NCBI RefSeq assembly: GCF_018502385.1
Contig: NZ_CP075523.1
Coordinates: 620,001-684,000, forward strand
Length of the DNA: 64,000 bases
Direction of reading: 5' to 3'
Source: Synechococcus sp. LA31
GTDB taxonomy: Bacteria; Cyanobacteriota; Cyanobacteriia; PCC-6307; Cyanobiaceae
Part shown: piece by piece, positions 27,309-36,186 of the stretch
Layout of the letters: every line of letters begins with the position of its first letter
How positions within the stretch are numbered: the first letter of the stretch is position 1
Position numbers and translations under genes: made by a program
Notes under the pieces: model-generated
Database searches by the model: none
The model's input: the letters and a program-made list of their open reading frames with translations, nothing else
Told to the model about the DNA's origin: nothing

Positions 27309-29279
27309 ATGTCTGAGGCCCAGATCGAATCAGTGCTCCAGGAGCAGCGGGTGTTTGAGCCGCCGGCTGAGCTGGCAGCCGGGGCCCAGATCGGCTCATT
27401 GCAGGCCTACCGAGATCTGGCTGAGCAGGCGGCAGCTGATCCGGATGCCTTCTGGGGCGCCGCCGCCCGCCGTGAGCTTCATTGGTTTGAGCCTTTTCAC
27501 ACGGTGCTCGATTGGAGCAATCCGCCCTTTGCCCGCTGGTTTGAAGGTGGCACCACCAACCTCAGCACCAACTGCCTTGATCGCCATCTCACTGGCCCCC
27601 GTGCTGACAAGACGGCCCTGATTTGGGAAGGCGAACCCGGCGATACCCGCACCTTCACCTATCGCCAGCTGCATGCCGAGGTGTGCAAGGCGGCCAACGC
27701 GCTCAAAGCGCTGGGCATCAGCAAGGGCGACCTCGTGGCGCTCTACATGCCGATGGTGCCTGAGGCGGCGATCGCCATGTTGGCCTGTGCCCGCATCGGT
27801 GCTCCCCACTCTGTTGTGTTCGGCGGCTTCTCGGCTGATGCGTTGCGTGATCGTTTGATCGATGGCAAGGCCAAGGCGGTGATCACCGCCGATGGTGGCT
27901 TCCGTAAAGACAAGCCGGTGCCCTTGAAGCCGGCCGTGGATGAGGCCCTGGGCATCAATGGCGGGGCGCCGAGCGTGGAGCACGTGCTGGTGGTGAAGCG
28001 CATCGACTCCAACTGCGCCATGCAGTCTGGGCGGGACCACTGGTGGCATGAGCTTGTGGAAAGGCAGAGCGCTGACTGCCCGGCTGAGCCGATGGCCAGC
28101 GAAGACCGGCTTTTTGTGCTCTACACCTCAGGCTCCACAGGTAAGCCCAAGGGGGTGGTGCACACCACTGCCGGTTACAACCTCTGGGCCCATCTCACCT
28201 TCCAGTGGATCTTTGATATCCAGGAGAACGACATCCACTGGTGCACCGCCGATGTGGGCTGGATCACTGGTCACAGCTACATCGTCTATGGGCCTTTGTC
28301 GAACGGTGCCACCACCGTGATGTACGAGGGTGCACCGCGCCCGAGCAAACCCGGTGCCTTTTGGGAGGTGATCCAGAAGCACCGCTGCACCATCTTCTAC
28401 ACGGCACCCACTGCGATCCGCGCGTTCATGAAGAGCGGCCGCGAGGTGCCGGATCAGTACGACATGAGTTCGCTGCGGATCCTTGGCACCGTGGGTGAGC
28501 CGATCAACCCCGAGGCTTGGATCTGGTACCGCGATGTGATCGGCGGCAACCGTTGCCCCATCGTGGATACCTGGTGGCAGACCGAAACCGGTGGCGTGAT
28601 GATCAGCCCCCTGCCCGGCGCCACGCCCACCAAGCCTGGTTCTGCCACGTTGCCGCTCCCCGGCATTCAGGCCGACATCGTCGACCATGACGGCAACTCC
28701 CAGCCCGCCGATCAAGGGGGCTACCTCGCCATCCGCCGGCCCTGGCCAGGAATGATGCGCACGGTTCATGGCGATCCGGATCGCTTCCGTAAGAGCTACT
28801 GGGAGGAGATTCGCCCCGCTGATGGCTCCTGGCTTTATTTCGCCGGTGACGGGGCGCGCCGCGATGCCGATGGCTACTTCTGGGTGATGGGCCGCGTCGA
28901 CGACGTGATCAATGTGAGCGGCCACCGCCTCGGCACGATGGAAATCGAGAGCGCCCTGGTGAGTCATCCGGCTGTGGCTGAGGCCGCAGTGGTGGGCCGG
29001 CCGGATGATCTGAAGGGGGAAGGCATCGTCGCCTTTGTGACCCTGGAGGCCGGCCGCAGTGGCGATGATTCCCTGATTGCGGAGTTACGCGGCCACGTGG
29101 GCAAGGAGATCGGACCGATCGCGCGCCCGGACGTGATCAAATTCAGCGATGCTCTTCCCAAAACCCGCAGCGGCAAAATCATGCGCCGCATCCTTCGTTC
29201 CCTGGCGTCGGGCCAGGAGGTGAGTGGCGATACCTCCACCCTGGAAGATCGTTCGGTGTTGGATGCGCTGCGTGTGTGA
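27309..29279 (+). CDS. acs: Acetyl-CoA synthetase (AMP-forming)
   Basis: 656 residues from ATG 27309. ANL-family motifs: [20 protein letters not shown] (P-loop), [39 protein letters not shown], and the C-terminal [10 protein letters not shown] with the regulatory Lys near 623. It activates acetate to acetyl-CoA. An in-frame start at 27285 gives eight non-conserved extra residues. Stop is directly adjacent to the convergent DUF1350 stop. Confidence 0.96.
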   Translation: MSEAQIESVLQEQRVFEPPAELAAGAQIGSLQAYRDLAEQAAADPDAFWGAAARRELHWFEPFHTVLDWSNPPFARWFEGGTTNLSTNCLDRHLTGPRADKTALIWEGEPGDTRTFTYRQLHAEVCKAANALKALGISKGDLVALYMPMVPEAAIAMLACARIGAPHSVVFGGFSADALRDRLIDGKAKAVITADGGFRKDKPVPLKPAVDEALGINGGAPSVEHVLVVKRIDSNCAMQSGRDHWWHELVERQSADCPAEPMASEDRLFVLYTSGSTGKPKGVVHTTAGYNLWAHLTFQWIFDIQENDIHWCTADVGWITGHSYIVYGPLSNGATTVMYEGAPRPSKPGAFWEVIQKHRCTIFYTAPTAIRAFMKSGREVPDQYDMSSLRILGTVGEPINPEAWIWYRDVIGGNRCPIVDTWWQTETGGVMISPLPGATPTKPGSATLPLPGIQADIVDHDGNSQPADQGGYLAIRRPWPGMMRTVHGDPDRFRKSYWEEIRPADGSWLYFAGDGARRDADGYFWVMGRVDDVINVSGHRLGTMEIESALVSHPAVAEAAVVGRPDDLKGEGIVAFVTLEAGRSGDDSLIAELRGHVGKEIGPIARPDVIKFSDALPKTRSGKIMRRILRSLASGQEVSGDTSTLEDRSVLDALRV

Positions 29280-30008
29280 TCAGGCCGGTTGCCGGGCGGC
29301 CTGGCTCCACCACCGGCAGATCGTCTCTGCCAGAGCATCGATCTGCCGCTGACGGCTCGGGTCATCCGCCCAGCTGCCCAGCAGGTTCTGGCGCAGGCCT
29401 GCACTGGCGGGGGTGAGGTGATCACCCGGCAGCTCGAGCAGCTGGGTGTGATCGCTTGGCCGCTCTTGCAGCACCGCCTGAAGGCGCCGGCTCTGATCGA
29501 TCCCGTCGCGGTTGAAGCGCACCAGCAGGTTGCGGGGTTGCCGGTAATTGGCTCCCGCCAGCCGCAGGGTTTCGCTGGGGGAGGGGCTGAATTCACTCTG
29601 GATCCCCAGACGCGGGCCGAGCTCCGCCAGCAGCGGCACGCTGCGCTCAGCGGAGAAGTTGTTGAAGCTCAGCGCGGCAAGACCGCTGCAGCCCCTGCCG
29701 TTATCGGGGGCTAGTAAATGCAGTTTGCAGCCGAGACTGTGGCCCAAGCGCAAAGCGGCTAAGGATTCCGGGCGTGCCGTGCGAAAGAGCCGCCAGGCTT
29801 CATTGGCCTGGGCCTGGTGATCGAACCCGGGCACGTAACTCCAGGCTTGGATCTCCAGTCCCTGGCGTGCAAGGGCTTCCAGGAGTCGGCGATAGCTGAG
29901 CTGGGGGGTGGCCGCTAGGTAACTGCCGCCAATGAACTGAATCACGCCCTTGGCCGCTTGCCCTCGCGGCTCCAGCATCCAGAGGCTTCCCCGCTGGCGC
30001 CAGCTCAT
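29280..30008 (-). CDS. DUF1350 family alpha/beta-hydrolase-like protein
   Basis: 242 residues with GVIQFIGGSYLAATPQLSYRRLL at the N-terminus and LGHSLGCKLHLL, a nucleophile-elbow-like GHSLG. Matches the cyanobacterial and plastid DUF1350 family, whose substrate is unknown. Start ATG 30008 overlaps the peroxiredoxin stop by 4 nt, so the two are co-translated. Confidence 0.88.
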   Translation of the reverse strand: MSWRQRGSLWMLEPRGQAAKGVIQFIGGSYLAATPQLSYRRLLEALARQGLEIQAWSYVPGFDHQAQANEAWRLFRTARPESLAALRLGHSLGCKLHLLAPDNGRGCSGLAALSFNNFSAERSVPLLAELGPRLGIQSEFSPSPSETLRLAGANYRQPRNLLVRFNRDGIDQSRRLQAVLQERPSDHTQLLELPGDHLTPASAGLRQNLLGSWADDPSRQRQIDALAETICRWWSQAARQPA

Positions 30009-30469
30009 GCGCTCTGCAGGAGCTTGAGCGCCTCGATCGCTTCGCGGCGATGGGCAGGCCCATCGAGCAGGTTGTTGAACACGTGGCGAATCACCCCCTC
30101 ACTGTCGATCACGTAGGTGACGCGACCCGGCAGCAGACCGAGCACGCTCGGCACACCAAAGGCTTTGCGTAGCTGATTGGCTCTGTCTACAAGCAGCGGA
30201 TAGGGGAGGTTGTGGCGTTCGGCGAAGCGCTGATGGCTGGCGGCGTCATCGCCGCTCACCCCCCACACCTCGGCGCCCATCGCCTGCAGATCGGCGTAGC
30301 TGTCGCGAAAGGCACAGGCCTCCATCGTGCAGCCGGGGGTGTCGTCCTTGGGATAGAAAAACAACACCAGTGACTTGCCGCCGAGTTGATCGCTGCGGCG
30401 CTCAGTGCCGTTCTGATCCGCCAGGGCGATCAGTGGTGCGCGATCGCCGGTGCTCAGGGCTGCTGGCAA
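30005..30469 (-). CDS. bcp: Peroxiredoxin Q (Bcp family)
   Basis: Thiol peroxidase of about 154 residues. FYPKDDTPGCTMEACAFRD carries the peroxidatic Cys and, five residues on, the resolving Cys of PrxQ-type enzymes. The frame is open to 30694 but the upstream sequence (His/Pro/Gln rich) is unlike the family; TTG 30469 gives a standard N-terminus PAALSTGDRAPLIAL. The start codon is therefore inferred. Followed by DUF1350 with a 4-nt overlap. Confidence 0.92.
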   Translation of the reverse strand: MPAALSTGDRAPLIALADQNGTERRSDQLGGKSLVLFFYPKDDTPGCTMEACAFRDSYADLQAMGAEVWGVSGDDAASHQRFAERHNLPYPLLVDRANQLRKAFGVPSVLGLLPGRVTYVIDSEGVIRHVFNNLLDGPAHRREAIEALKLLQSA

Positions 30470-30546
30470 GGGACAAAGAGAGGCTGGATCAACCCTAAGC
30501 AGTGCCTGGGCCGGCCTGGGATCATGGTGAGGATGCGCAGCGGCAG

Positions 30547-31461
30547 ATGGTCCCGGCTGAACCCCCGCAACCCTGGGAGCAGGTAGATCTCCTGAGTCTG
30601 ATGCAGGCTCCACCGGCAGAGGTGCCTGCCGCTGCCGCTGTTGAGTCGTTTGATCAACCCTTGGGTGAATCACTGCAAGTAGCGGCTCAACCACCAGCCG
30701 ATCAAAGCGCTGAGGCTCTGCCCGCCCCTAAACCAAGGCCGACAGCAGCTGTGGGCGAGCCGCAGCGGCTGTTGATTCTCGATACCGAAACCACTGGTCT
30801 TGATCCTCAGTGTGATCGTTGCATCGAGGTGGGGGCTGTGCTGTTTGATGTGCCGCGCCGCTCAGTGCTGAGCCAGGTGTCGTTCCTGCTCCCCTGTGAG
30901 CAGAACCCTGCCCAGGCGGTGAACGGCATCGATCCGACCTTGACCCGTCAGCCCCAGCCCTGGCAACAGGGGCTGCAGTGGTTTGAAGCGCTGCTGGCTA
31001 CGGCAGATCTCGTGGTGGCTCACAACGCCGCTTTTGATCGCCAGTGGTTTGGCATGGCGCCGCTGCCGCCGGTTGAGAAACCTTGGCTGTGCACCATGGA
31101 TGACATCCGCTGGCCGGCCGAGCGCCATCTGCGTTCCAGTCCTTCTGTTCGCGATCTCGCCCTGGCTTACAGCGTGCCGGTATGGGCGGCCCATCGAGCT
31201 TTAACCGACTGTATTTATTTGGCTCAGGTGTTTGAACGCTGCAGTGATCTCGAGCAGCTGCTTGCTCAGGGTCTTGAACCGCGCCGCCTCTACAGGGCAC
31301 GCTTGTCTTACGACGAGCGTCACAAGGCCCGTGAGGCCGGTTTCCGCTGGAATGAACCGGTGAACGGCGCCTGGAGCCGAAAGCTGTCTGAGCGGGAAGT
31401 GGCTTTGTTGCCTTTTCCGGTGGTTCCCGTGGATGGAGAGCAGCAGCGCCGTACGGCCTGA
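30547..31461 (+). CDS. DnaQ-like 3'-5' exonuclease (DEDDh)
   Basis: About 304 residues from ATG 30547 (GTG 30502 also in frame). A low-complexity Pro/Ala N-terminus of about 70 residues precedes the exonuclease fold: Exo I ILDTETTGLDP, Exo II VAHNAAFDRQW, and Exo III AHRALTDCIYLA. These define a DEDDh proofreading-type or RNase T-like enzyme. The C-terminal part (ARLSYDERHKAREAGFRW to SRKLSEREV) is found in stand-alone cyanobacterial homologues. It could be the epsilon-like partner of DnaE or a repair nuclease; not decided here. Confidence 0.88.
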   Translation: MVPAEPPQPWEQVDLLSLMQAPPAEVPAAAAVESFDQPLGESLQVAAQPPADQSAEALPAPKPRPTAAVGEPQRLLILDTETTGLDPQCDRCIEVGAVLFDVPRRSVLSQVSFLLPCEQNPAQAVNGIDPTLTRQPQPWQQGLQWFEALLATADLVVAHNAAFDRQWFGMAPLPPVEKPWLCTMDDIRWPAERHLRSSPSVRDLALAYSVPVWAAHRALTDCIYLAQVFERCSDLEQLLAQGLEPRRLYRARLSYDERHKAREAGFRWNEPVNGAWSRKLSEREVALLPFPVVPVDGEQQRRTA

Positions 31462-31583
31462 TCGGCAATCTTGGCTGCTGCTCAGCACTGGTTTTGCTTC
31501 AGCAACAAGAAGGCGACATGCTGGTTTGGTGCAGCTCTGCCTGGAATTGCCATGGTGTGGATGAAGCTTTGCGGTGAGCATCC

Positions 31584-31835
31584 ATGGCTGTTTCAGCGCG
31601 CGGTCATCCCCGCCATCCCCCAGGGGTGCACCAACGGGTGCAGCGCTGGCAGGACACCCGCACCTGGGCACGTCTGATCCGCGAGGCCGAGGCTCTCTGG
31701 CACGTGAATGTGCGTGACCTGCGCAGGCTCGGTGCCCTGGAGCTGTCCCAGCTGCTGGAGGAGGTGCCGCCGGCCCTGCGCCCCCGGGTGAATCGTTGGC
31801 TGGCTTGCTATCGGGTTCACACGCGCCTGCAGTAA
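31584..31835 (+). CDS. Hypothetical protein, 83 aa
   Basis: ATG 31584 opens an Arg/Leu-rich, cysteine-poor protein with the helical segment TWARLIREAEALWHVNVRDL and LSQLLEEVPPALRPRVNRWL. No recognised domain. The 122-nt stretch upstream (31462-31583) holds no other convincing gene. Confidence 0.5.
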   Translation: MAVSARGHPRHPPGVHQRVQRWQDTRTWARLIREAEALWHVNVRDLRRLGALELSQLLEEVPPALRPRVNRWLACYRVHTRLQ

Positions 31836-31858
31836 GGCTGCCGGTGTTGTGTCCGGCA

Positions 31859-31885
31859 TAAAAAAACCACCCTTGTGGGGTGGTT
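31859..31885 (-). terminator. Rho-independent terminator of tRNA-Pro
   Basis: Perfect 8-bp inverted repeat AACCACCC (31865-31872) and GGGTGGTT (31878-31885) with a 5-nt loop; on the minus strand it is followed by a run of T, directly downstream of the tRNA gene. On the plus strand no T-run follows, so it acts on the minus strand. Confidence 0.85.
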
Positions 31886-31901
31886 CAGGAGCCGGTTGAA
31901 A

Positions 31902-31975
31902 TCGGAGCGGCGGGATTTGAACCCACGACCCCCACTACCCCAAAGTGGTGCGCTACCAAGCTGCGCTACGCCCCG
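31902..31975 (-). tRNA. trnP-UGG: tRNA-Pro (anticodon UGG)
   Basis: 74-nt cloverleaf: acceptor stem CGGGGCG paired with CGCTCCG (one G-U), D-loop sequence GCGCAGCTTGGTAGCGC, anticodon loop TTTGGGG with anticodon TGG flanked by the CACT/AGTG stem, T-arm with GGTTTGAATCC, discriminator A. The 3' CCA is not encoded. A terminator hairpin follows. Confidence 0.97.
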
Positions 31976-31990
31976 GCCAGAAAGAAATTA

Positions 31991-32323
31991 TCACAGCGCC
32001 TTCCCTCGCCTGGCCTGGATTTTGCGTAGAAGGGAGCTGCTCAGCTCCTCGCGATTCAGGCCGCTATAACCCCAAAGCCGTAGCTCCTTGGCCAGCTGGC
32101 GCAGATCCCTGAGATTCATGGCTGCCAGCCGCAGTTCAGGGATGCGTTGCCAGGCAGATGCGGGCATGGGCAGCAGGCTGCCTTCACGGCCCTGGCGTAG
32201 TCCGGAGAGCGCTCCATCAGCCATCCACTCGGGCACGAGCACAAACAGCACCGCCAGCAGGCCATAGAGCTCCACCAGCCCCCGAGGCAGCGGATGCAGC
32301 TGGCGCTGGGGCTTGGGATTCAC
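31991..32323 (-). CDS. Hypothetical membrane protein with C-terminal SAP/HeH-like helical motif
   Basis: From GTG 32323, 110 residues; one hydrophobic helix (LVELYGLLAVLFVLVPEWM) and a conserved-looking C-terminal region LRLAAMNLRDLRQLAKELRLWGYSGLNREELSSSLLRKI, which resembles helix-extended-loop-helix or SAP-type motifs. The frame stays open to 32494, but that part overlaps another small gene. It ends 16 nt upstream of tRNA-Pro on the same strand. Function unknown. Confidence 0.65.
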   Translation of the reverse strand: MNPKPQRQLHPLPRGLVELYGLLAVLFVLVPEWMADGALSGLRQGREGSLLPMPASAWQRIPELRLAAMNLRDLRQLAKELRLWGYSGLNREELSSSLLRKIQARRGKAL

Positions 32324-32379
32324 GCTGAACGAGAAAGGAGGCGAAGGCCGATCGGCCGAGTGGGCATTGTCCCCCAGAT

Positions 32380-32568
32380 TCAGATCAGAGGACTGCCGCT
32401 CTGGTTGCTTGGGGCGGATTGGATAGGAGTGGTCGGGGCTGAGTCGCGCCACTGGAGGGCTGGCGCGGTGTCGGGCGCTAACCGCACAAACCAAAACACC
32501 AGCGCAAACACCAGGCCCAGGGTGATGAGCATCCCGAGGATCATGGTGCGGTCGGGGAGTGGATTCAT
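32380..32568 (-). CDS. Small single-pass membrane protein, 62 aa
   Basis: ATG 32568 gives MNPLPDRTMILGMLITLGLVFALVF-type sequence: a short N-terminus, one transmembrane helix (about 10-28), and a polar Ser/Pro/Gln tail. It sits 10 nt after the MliC-like gene stop on the same strand, so it belongs to the msrA transcription unit. No family recognised. Confidence 0.55.
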   Translation of the reverse strand: MNPLPDRTMILGMLITLGLVFALVFWFVRLAPDTAPALQWRDSAPTTPIQSAPSNQSGSPLI

Positions 32569-32578
32569 GGCTGGGTGA

Positions 32579-32872
32579 TCACGCTTGATCGGTGCGGGTG
32601 CACTGCAGTTTGCGGCGACCCTGCTCGAGGGTGAGGTTGTCGCCCCAAAGGATCAGCTCCATCCCGTCGGTCGCGAAGCGCAGGCCAGGTTGGCTGCTGG
32701 CAACGCGGAAGAGGGTGAAACGGCTGCGCCCACTGATCAGCGATGCCTGGGCGTCGTTGCGTTCCACCACCACGCTCCCTTGATCACCGCAGAGGAATCG
32801 ATCACGGGTGTCGTAGTCCTCCCACCAGGGGCTGCTAACAGCGAGGAGCGATAGCAGCAGATGGCCAATCAC
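32579..32872 (-). CDS. MliC-like secreted protein
   Basis: 97 residues: short signal sequence (MIGHLLLSLLAVSS), then a compact beta-rich domain with FLCGDQGSVVVERNDAQAS, FRVASSQPGLRFATDGMELILWGDN and a C-terminal Cys. The spacing of two Cys, the S-x-x-G-x-R-(Y/F)-x4-G region and the LWGDNLTLEQG strand match the MliC fold (C-type lysozyme inhibitor and related periplasmic proteins). No lipobox is present, unlike classic MliC. Start overlaps the msrA stop by 4 nt. A true inhibitor role is not demonstrated by sequence. Confidence 0.6.
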   Translation of the reverse strand: MIGHLLLSLLAVSSPWWEDYDTRDRFLCGDQGSVVVERNDAQASLISGRSRFTLFRVASSQPGLRFATDGMELILWGDNLTLEQGRRKLQCTRTDQA

Positions 32873-33624
32873 AAGCGAATCGGGGTGTTGTCACCCCGCA
32901 GCACGCAGTGGTCGATCGACCAGTCGAAGTGGCTCCACACCGAGGCGGGCAGCTTGTAGTGGGAGCCTTCGAAGCCATCGAGCAGCACGCCACTGGGACG
33001 AGCTGAGCAGTAAGGGCGGCTGCCGGGGCGGGCCAAATACTGCTGGTGGTAGGTCTCTGCAAAGAAGAACGGCTTGTTGGTAGCGATCTCGGTGGTGATG
33101 GTGCTCTTGCCAGAGGCGTTGAGGAGTTGCTGGTAGCGATCACGGGAGGCCTGGGCAACCATCAGCAGCCCAGGCTCGTTCACATAGATCGCGGAGCGGT
33201 ATTGGGTGCCGGTGTCGTTGCCCTGGCCCATGCCCTGGGTGGGGTCGTGGCATTCCCAGAACAGCTTGAGCAGATCACTGAAATCAATCGCGTTCACGTC
33301 CCACACCACGCGCACTGCTTCGGTGTGGCCGGTGCGGCCGGAGCACACCTCTTCGTAGGTGGGGTTGGGGGTGAAGCCGCCGGCGTAGCCGACGGCTGTG
33401 CTGATCACGCCGGGCAGGCGCCAAAAACCCTTCTCAGCACCCCAGAAGCAACCGCAGCCAAACAGAGTTTCCTGTTGGCTCGTGCTCAGCGGGGCCTTCA
33501 GCGCGGTCCCGAGCACCACGTGCCTCTCGGCCGTGGCGATGGGATCGGGGCGGCCGGCTAGGGCGGCGTCTGGTGCAACGAGCTGGCTCTTTGATCCGCC
33601 CAGTCCTTCAAACAGTCCAAACAC
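32869..33624 (-). CDS. msrA: Peptide methionine sulfoxide reductase A
   Basis: Repairs S-methionine sulfoxide. About 251 residues from GTG 33624. Catalytic Cys in FGCGCFWGAEKGFW, GYAGGFTPNPTYEEVCSGRTGHTEAV and FWECHDPTQGMGQGNDTGTQYRS are diagnostic; WSHFDWSIDHCVLRG is at the C-terminus. TTG 33645 is in frame, but the GTG gives an N-terminus similar to other Synechococcus MsrA proteins. The first ~60 residues are an extension beyond the minimal enzyme. Confidence 0.95.
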   Translation of the reverse strand: MFGLFEGLGGSKSQLVAPDAALAGRPDPIATAERHVVLGTALKAPLSTSQQETLFGCGCFWGAEKGFWRLPGVISTAVGYAGGFTPNPTYEEVCSGRTGHTEAVRVVWDVNAIDFSDLLKLFWECHDPTQGMGQGNDTGTQYRSAIYVNEPGLLMVAQASRDRYQQLLNASGKSTITTEIATNKPFFFAETYHQQYLARPGSRPYCSARPSGVLLDGFEGSHYKLPASVWSHFDWSIDHCVLRGDNTPIRL

Positions 33625-33653
33625 TGTTGCCGCAGCCTTAGTCAAGCTTCAGC

Positions 33654-33917
33654 CTACGGCGCTGAACCTTGCGTTGTGCCTGGATCCAACGCGATGTGGT
33701 TCAGGAGTGTGGTGGTGAACGCGAACAGCAGGAACGGCAGCGAGAGCACCAGAATCAGCCCAACACCCACCAGGGCGAATAAGGGTTTGCTGGCACCCAT
33801 CAGGGCCAGTCCTGCCGCCAGGCTCACGACCATCACCAGCATCCAAATCAAGATCTGGCCGTAGATGTCTCCGAAGGTGAGCGTGCAGCGGAGGCGGTAG
33901 GGCACACCGGTGGTCAT
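33654..33917 (-). CDS. Small two-helix membrane protein
   Basis: 87 residues from ATG 33917: a short soluble N-terminus (TTGVPYRLRCTLTFGDIYG), two strongly hydrophobic helices (about 22-45 and 50-70), and a Thr/Asn/Gly tail. An in-frame ATG lies upstream at 33941. No domain recognised. It stands 29 nt upstream of msrA on the same strand. Confidence 0.6.
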   Translation of the reverse strand: MTTGVPYRLRCTLTFGDIYGQILIWMLVMVVSLAAGLALMGASKPLFALVGVGLILVLSLPFLLFAFTTTLLNHIALDPGTTQGSAP

Positions 33918-34002
33918 GGCAGCGGCGCGGAGCGTCAGCACCAGCTAAGCCACGCCGGAGTGGCTTGTCTGCCGCCAGGTACAGAACTTGACGAGCGTGG
34001 CG

Positions 34003-35769
34003 CTATGCCGCCTGGCTTAGCTGTTGTTCGGCCTGCTCTCGCTCCCAAAGGCGGCGGTAGGTGCCGCTCTGCTGCACCAGTTCGTTGTGGTGGCCTTCCT
34101 GCACGAGGCGGCCACTGTCCATCACCAGGATCCGGTCGCAGGCGGCTGCGGCGGAAAGCTGGTGGCTGATCATCAAGATGGTGCGGTCCTGTTGGCTGCG
34201 CACCGACTGCAGGATGTCGGCAGCGGTGTTGTTGTCCACGCTGGCCAGGGCATCGTCGAGCACCAGCAGAGGCGCCTGCACCAGCAGGGCCCTGCCCAGG
34301 GCCGTTCGTTGGCGCTGGCCGCCGCTGAGCGTGATGCCGCGCTCACCCACGAGGGTGCCATAGCCATCGGGGAAGCCGCGAATGTCGCCTTCAAGCCGTG
34401 CCTGAACGGCCGCCTGCTCCACCTCCTCCAGCGCTGCGCTGGGTTCGCCGTAGCGCAGGTTGTCCGCCAGGCTGGCCGTGAACAGATAGCCCTCCTGCGG
34501 CACCAGCGCTACCTGGCGGCGCAGGTCCTCAAGATCCACCGCGGTGATGTCGGTGCCATTGAGATAGAGGGCATCGCTGGGAACCTCCACCATGCGGCCA
34601 AGGGCGCGCGCCAGGGTGGTTTTGCCACAGCCAACCGGCCCCACCACGGCCACCAGTTCACCGGGCTCAAGCCGGAAGCTCACATGCTCAAGGGCCAACC
34701 GTTCGGCATCGGGGTAGCGAACGCTGAGGTTGCGTGCTTCCACCGCTGCGGCACGGCGGCCAGGTCGCAGCGGTGCGGCGATGGGTTGGGGTTTGGCCGG
34801 TGAGGTGACCCTGGGCTTACGGCGCAGGAGCTCCTCCACCCGCTCCAGGCTCACCTGACCGGTCTGGAATGTGTTGAGCGTGAACCCCAGCAGAGCTGTG
34901 GGGAAGACCAGACGCTCCACATAAAGGATCAGGGCCACCAGATCACCGATGCTCAGCCTGCCCGTTGCCAGTTGGCCGCTTCCCAGCGCCAGCAGCAGCA
35001 GCAGGCTCACTGAGGAGATGCCCTCGAGCAGAGGGAACAGGGTGCTGCGGGTGCGGGCCAGCTGCAGAGCGTCGTCGCGGTAGCGGCGATTGCGTTCGGC
35101 GAAGGCCTGACGTTCTGTGGCCTCCTGGCCGTAAATCTTGATGGCGTTGATGCCGGAGAGGTCTTCTTGGATCAGGTCGCTGAGCTGGGCCAGGGCCTCT
35201 TGTTGCCGCCGCTGCTGGCGCATCATTCGACCACCAAATAGGCGAACGGTGACCAACATCAACGGGTACAGCCCCACAGCCGCCAGGCTCAGCAGCGGAT
35301 CGATCGCCAGCATTGCTGGCAGGGTGAGCGTGTAGGCCAGCAGCGTGTTGGTGAGGCTGAGCACGGCGAAGCCCAGCAGGCGTCGCACGTTTTCCACGTC
35401 ACTGGTGGCGCGGCTGATCACTTCCCCGCTGCCAGTGCTCTGCACCCAGCCCGGTTCCTGGCGCAGCGTTTGATCAAAGATCTGCTGCTTGAGGGAGGCC
35501 TCGACTTGACGGCCCACACCGAACACCAGCATCCGGGACCACAGCCGCATTCCCCCCATCAGCGTGGCTAGGACAATGATCAGCGCGGCCTGCTGCAGCA
35601 CGTCGCTGAACGTGAATCCGTCTTGCAGGTCGTCGATCACGCGCCGCACCAGCAACGGAAGCGTGACGCTCAGCAGGTTCACCACGACCAGAGCGGCCAT
35701 GCCCACCAGCACCGTGCGGCGATAGGGCCGCAGGTAGCGCCCGATCAACCCGAACCGGATGGCTGCCAT
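34003..35769 (-). CDS. ABC exporter, fused permease and ATPase
   Basis: 588 residues from ATG 35769: six-helix type 1 exporter domain (about 1-310) followed by an ATPase with Walker A VGPVGCGKTTLA, Q-loop LVPQEGYLF, signature LSGGQRQRTALGRALL, Walker B LLVLDDALASVD and MISHQLSA. Walker A has VGPVGCGKT rather than the common GxxGSGKS, which still satisfies the consensus. It resembles MdlB/YheH and MsbA-like half-transporters that work as dimers; substrate unknown. Divergent from DUF3288. Confidence 0.92.
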   Translation of the reverse strand: MAAIRFGLIGRYLRPYRRTVLVGMAALVVVNLLSVTLPLLVRRVIDDLQDGFTFSDVLQQAALIIVLATLMGGMRLWSRMLVFGVGRQVEASLKQQIFDQTLRQEPGWVQSTGSGEVISRATSDVENVRRLLGFAVLSLTNTLLAYTLTLPAMLAIDPLLSLAAVGLYPLMLVTVRLFGGRMMRQQRRQQEALAQLSDLIQEDLSGINAIKIYGQEATERQAFAERNRRYRDDALQLARTRSTLFPLLEGISSVSLLLLLALGSGQLATGRLSIGDLVALILYVERLVFPTALLGFTLNTFQTGQVSLERVEELLRRKPRVTSPAKPQPIAAPLRPGRRAAAVEARNLSVRYPDAERLALEHVSFRLEPGELVAVVGPVGCGKTTLARALGRMVEVPSDALYLNGTDITAVDLEDLRRQVALVPQEGYLFTASLADNLRYGEPSAALEEVEQAAVQARLEGDIRGFPDGYGTLVGERGITLSGGQRQRTALGRALLVQAPLLVLDDALASVDNNTAADILQSVRSQQDRTILMISHQLSAAAACDRILVMDSGRLVQEGHHNELVQQSGTYRRLWEREQAEQQLSQAA

Positions 35770-35821
35770 GACGCTCCACAAGAAGCTGCCAACCTAAGGA
35801 GCCAAACCCCTAGCGAGTGTT

Positions 35822-36145
35822 GTGCCCACGAGCGACCAGCCTGAGCAGCAGCATCCTCTTTATGGCTCCGATCGCGAGCTCGTGGATGCGCTGCTGGCCA
35901 CCCAACAGCCCCAAGACGCGCAGCTGGTGGACCTCGGCCGCCTGTTGATGCGCTACGCCGGCTTTCCCGGTGCTCTTGATCTTCAAGATGACCTGGAGAA
36001 AACCTTGCGTCTGTGGGGCCTAAGCCACCAGGAGCTCAATCAGCGCTGCCGCGCTATCTGGTCTGGCGGTTATCGCCCAGGCGCTGAAGCCCAGGAGCAA
36101 GCCGTGGGCTCCGGCTTCGATACCGCTGATCAAGACAGCCCCTGA
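35822..36145 (+). CDS. DUF3288 family protein
   Basis: 107 residues from GTG 35822. QPEQQHPLYGSDRELVDALLA, LGRLLMRYAGFPGALDLQDDLEKTL and WGLSHQELNQRCRAIW match the cyanobacterial DUF3288 family, function unknown. It lies 41 nt upstream of trpD and is divergent from the ABC exporter. Confidence 0.85.
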   Translation: MPTSDQPEQQHPLYGSDRELVDALLATQQPQDAQLVDLGRLLMRYAGFPGALDLQDDLEKTLRLWGLSHQELNQRCRAIWSGGYRPGAEAQEQAVGSGFDTADQDSP

Positions 36146-36186
36146 TCCGCTTTTTCTGCTACATCAGGCCCAATTGACCTGCTCCC

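Noticed and set aside
28128-28967. 279-aa frame antisense to acs
   Set aside because: Antisense shadow; acs is intact and no ribosome site or family pattern supports it.
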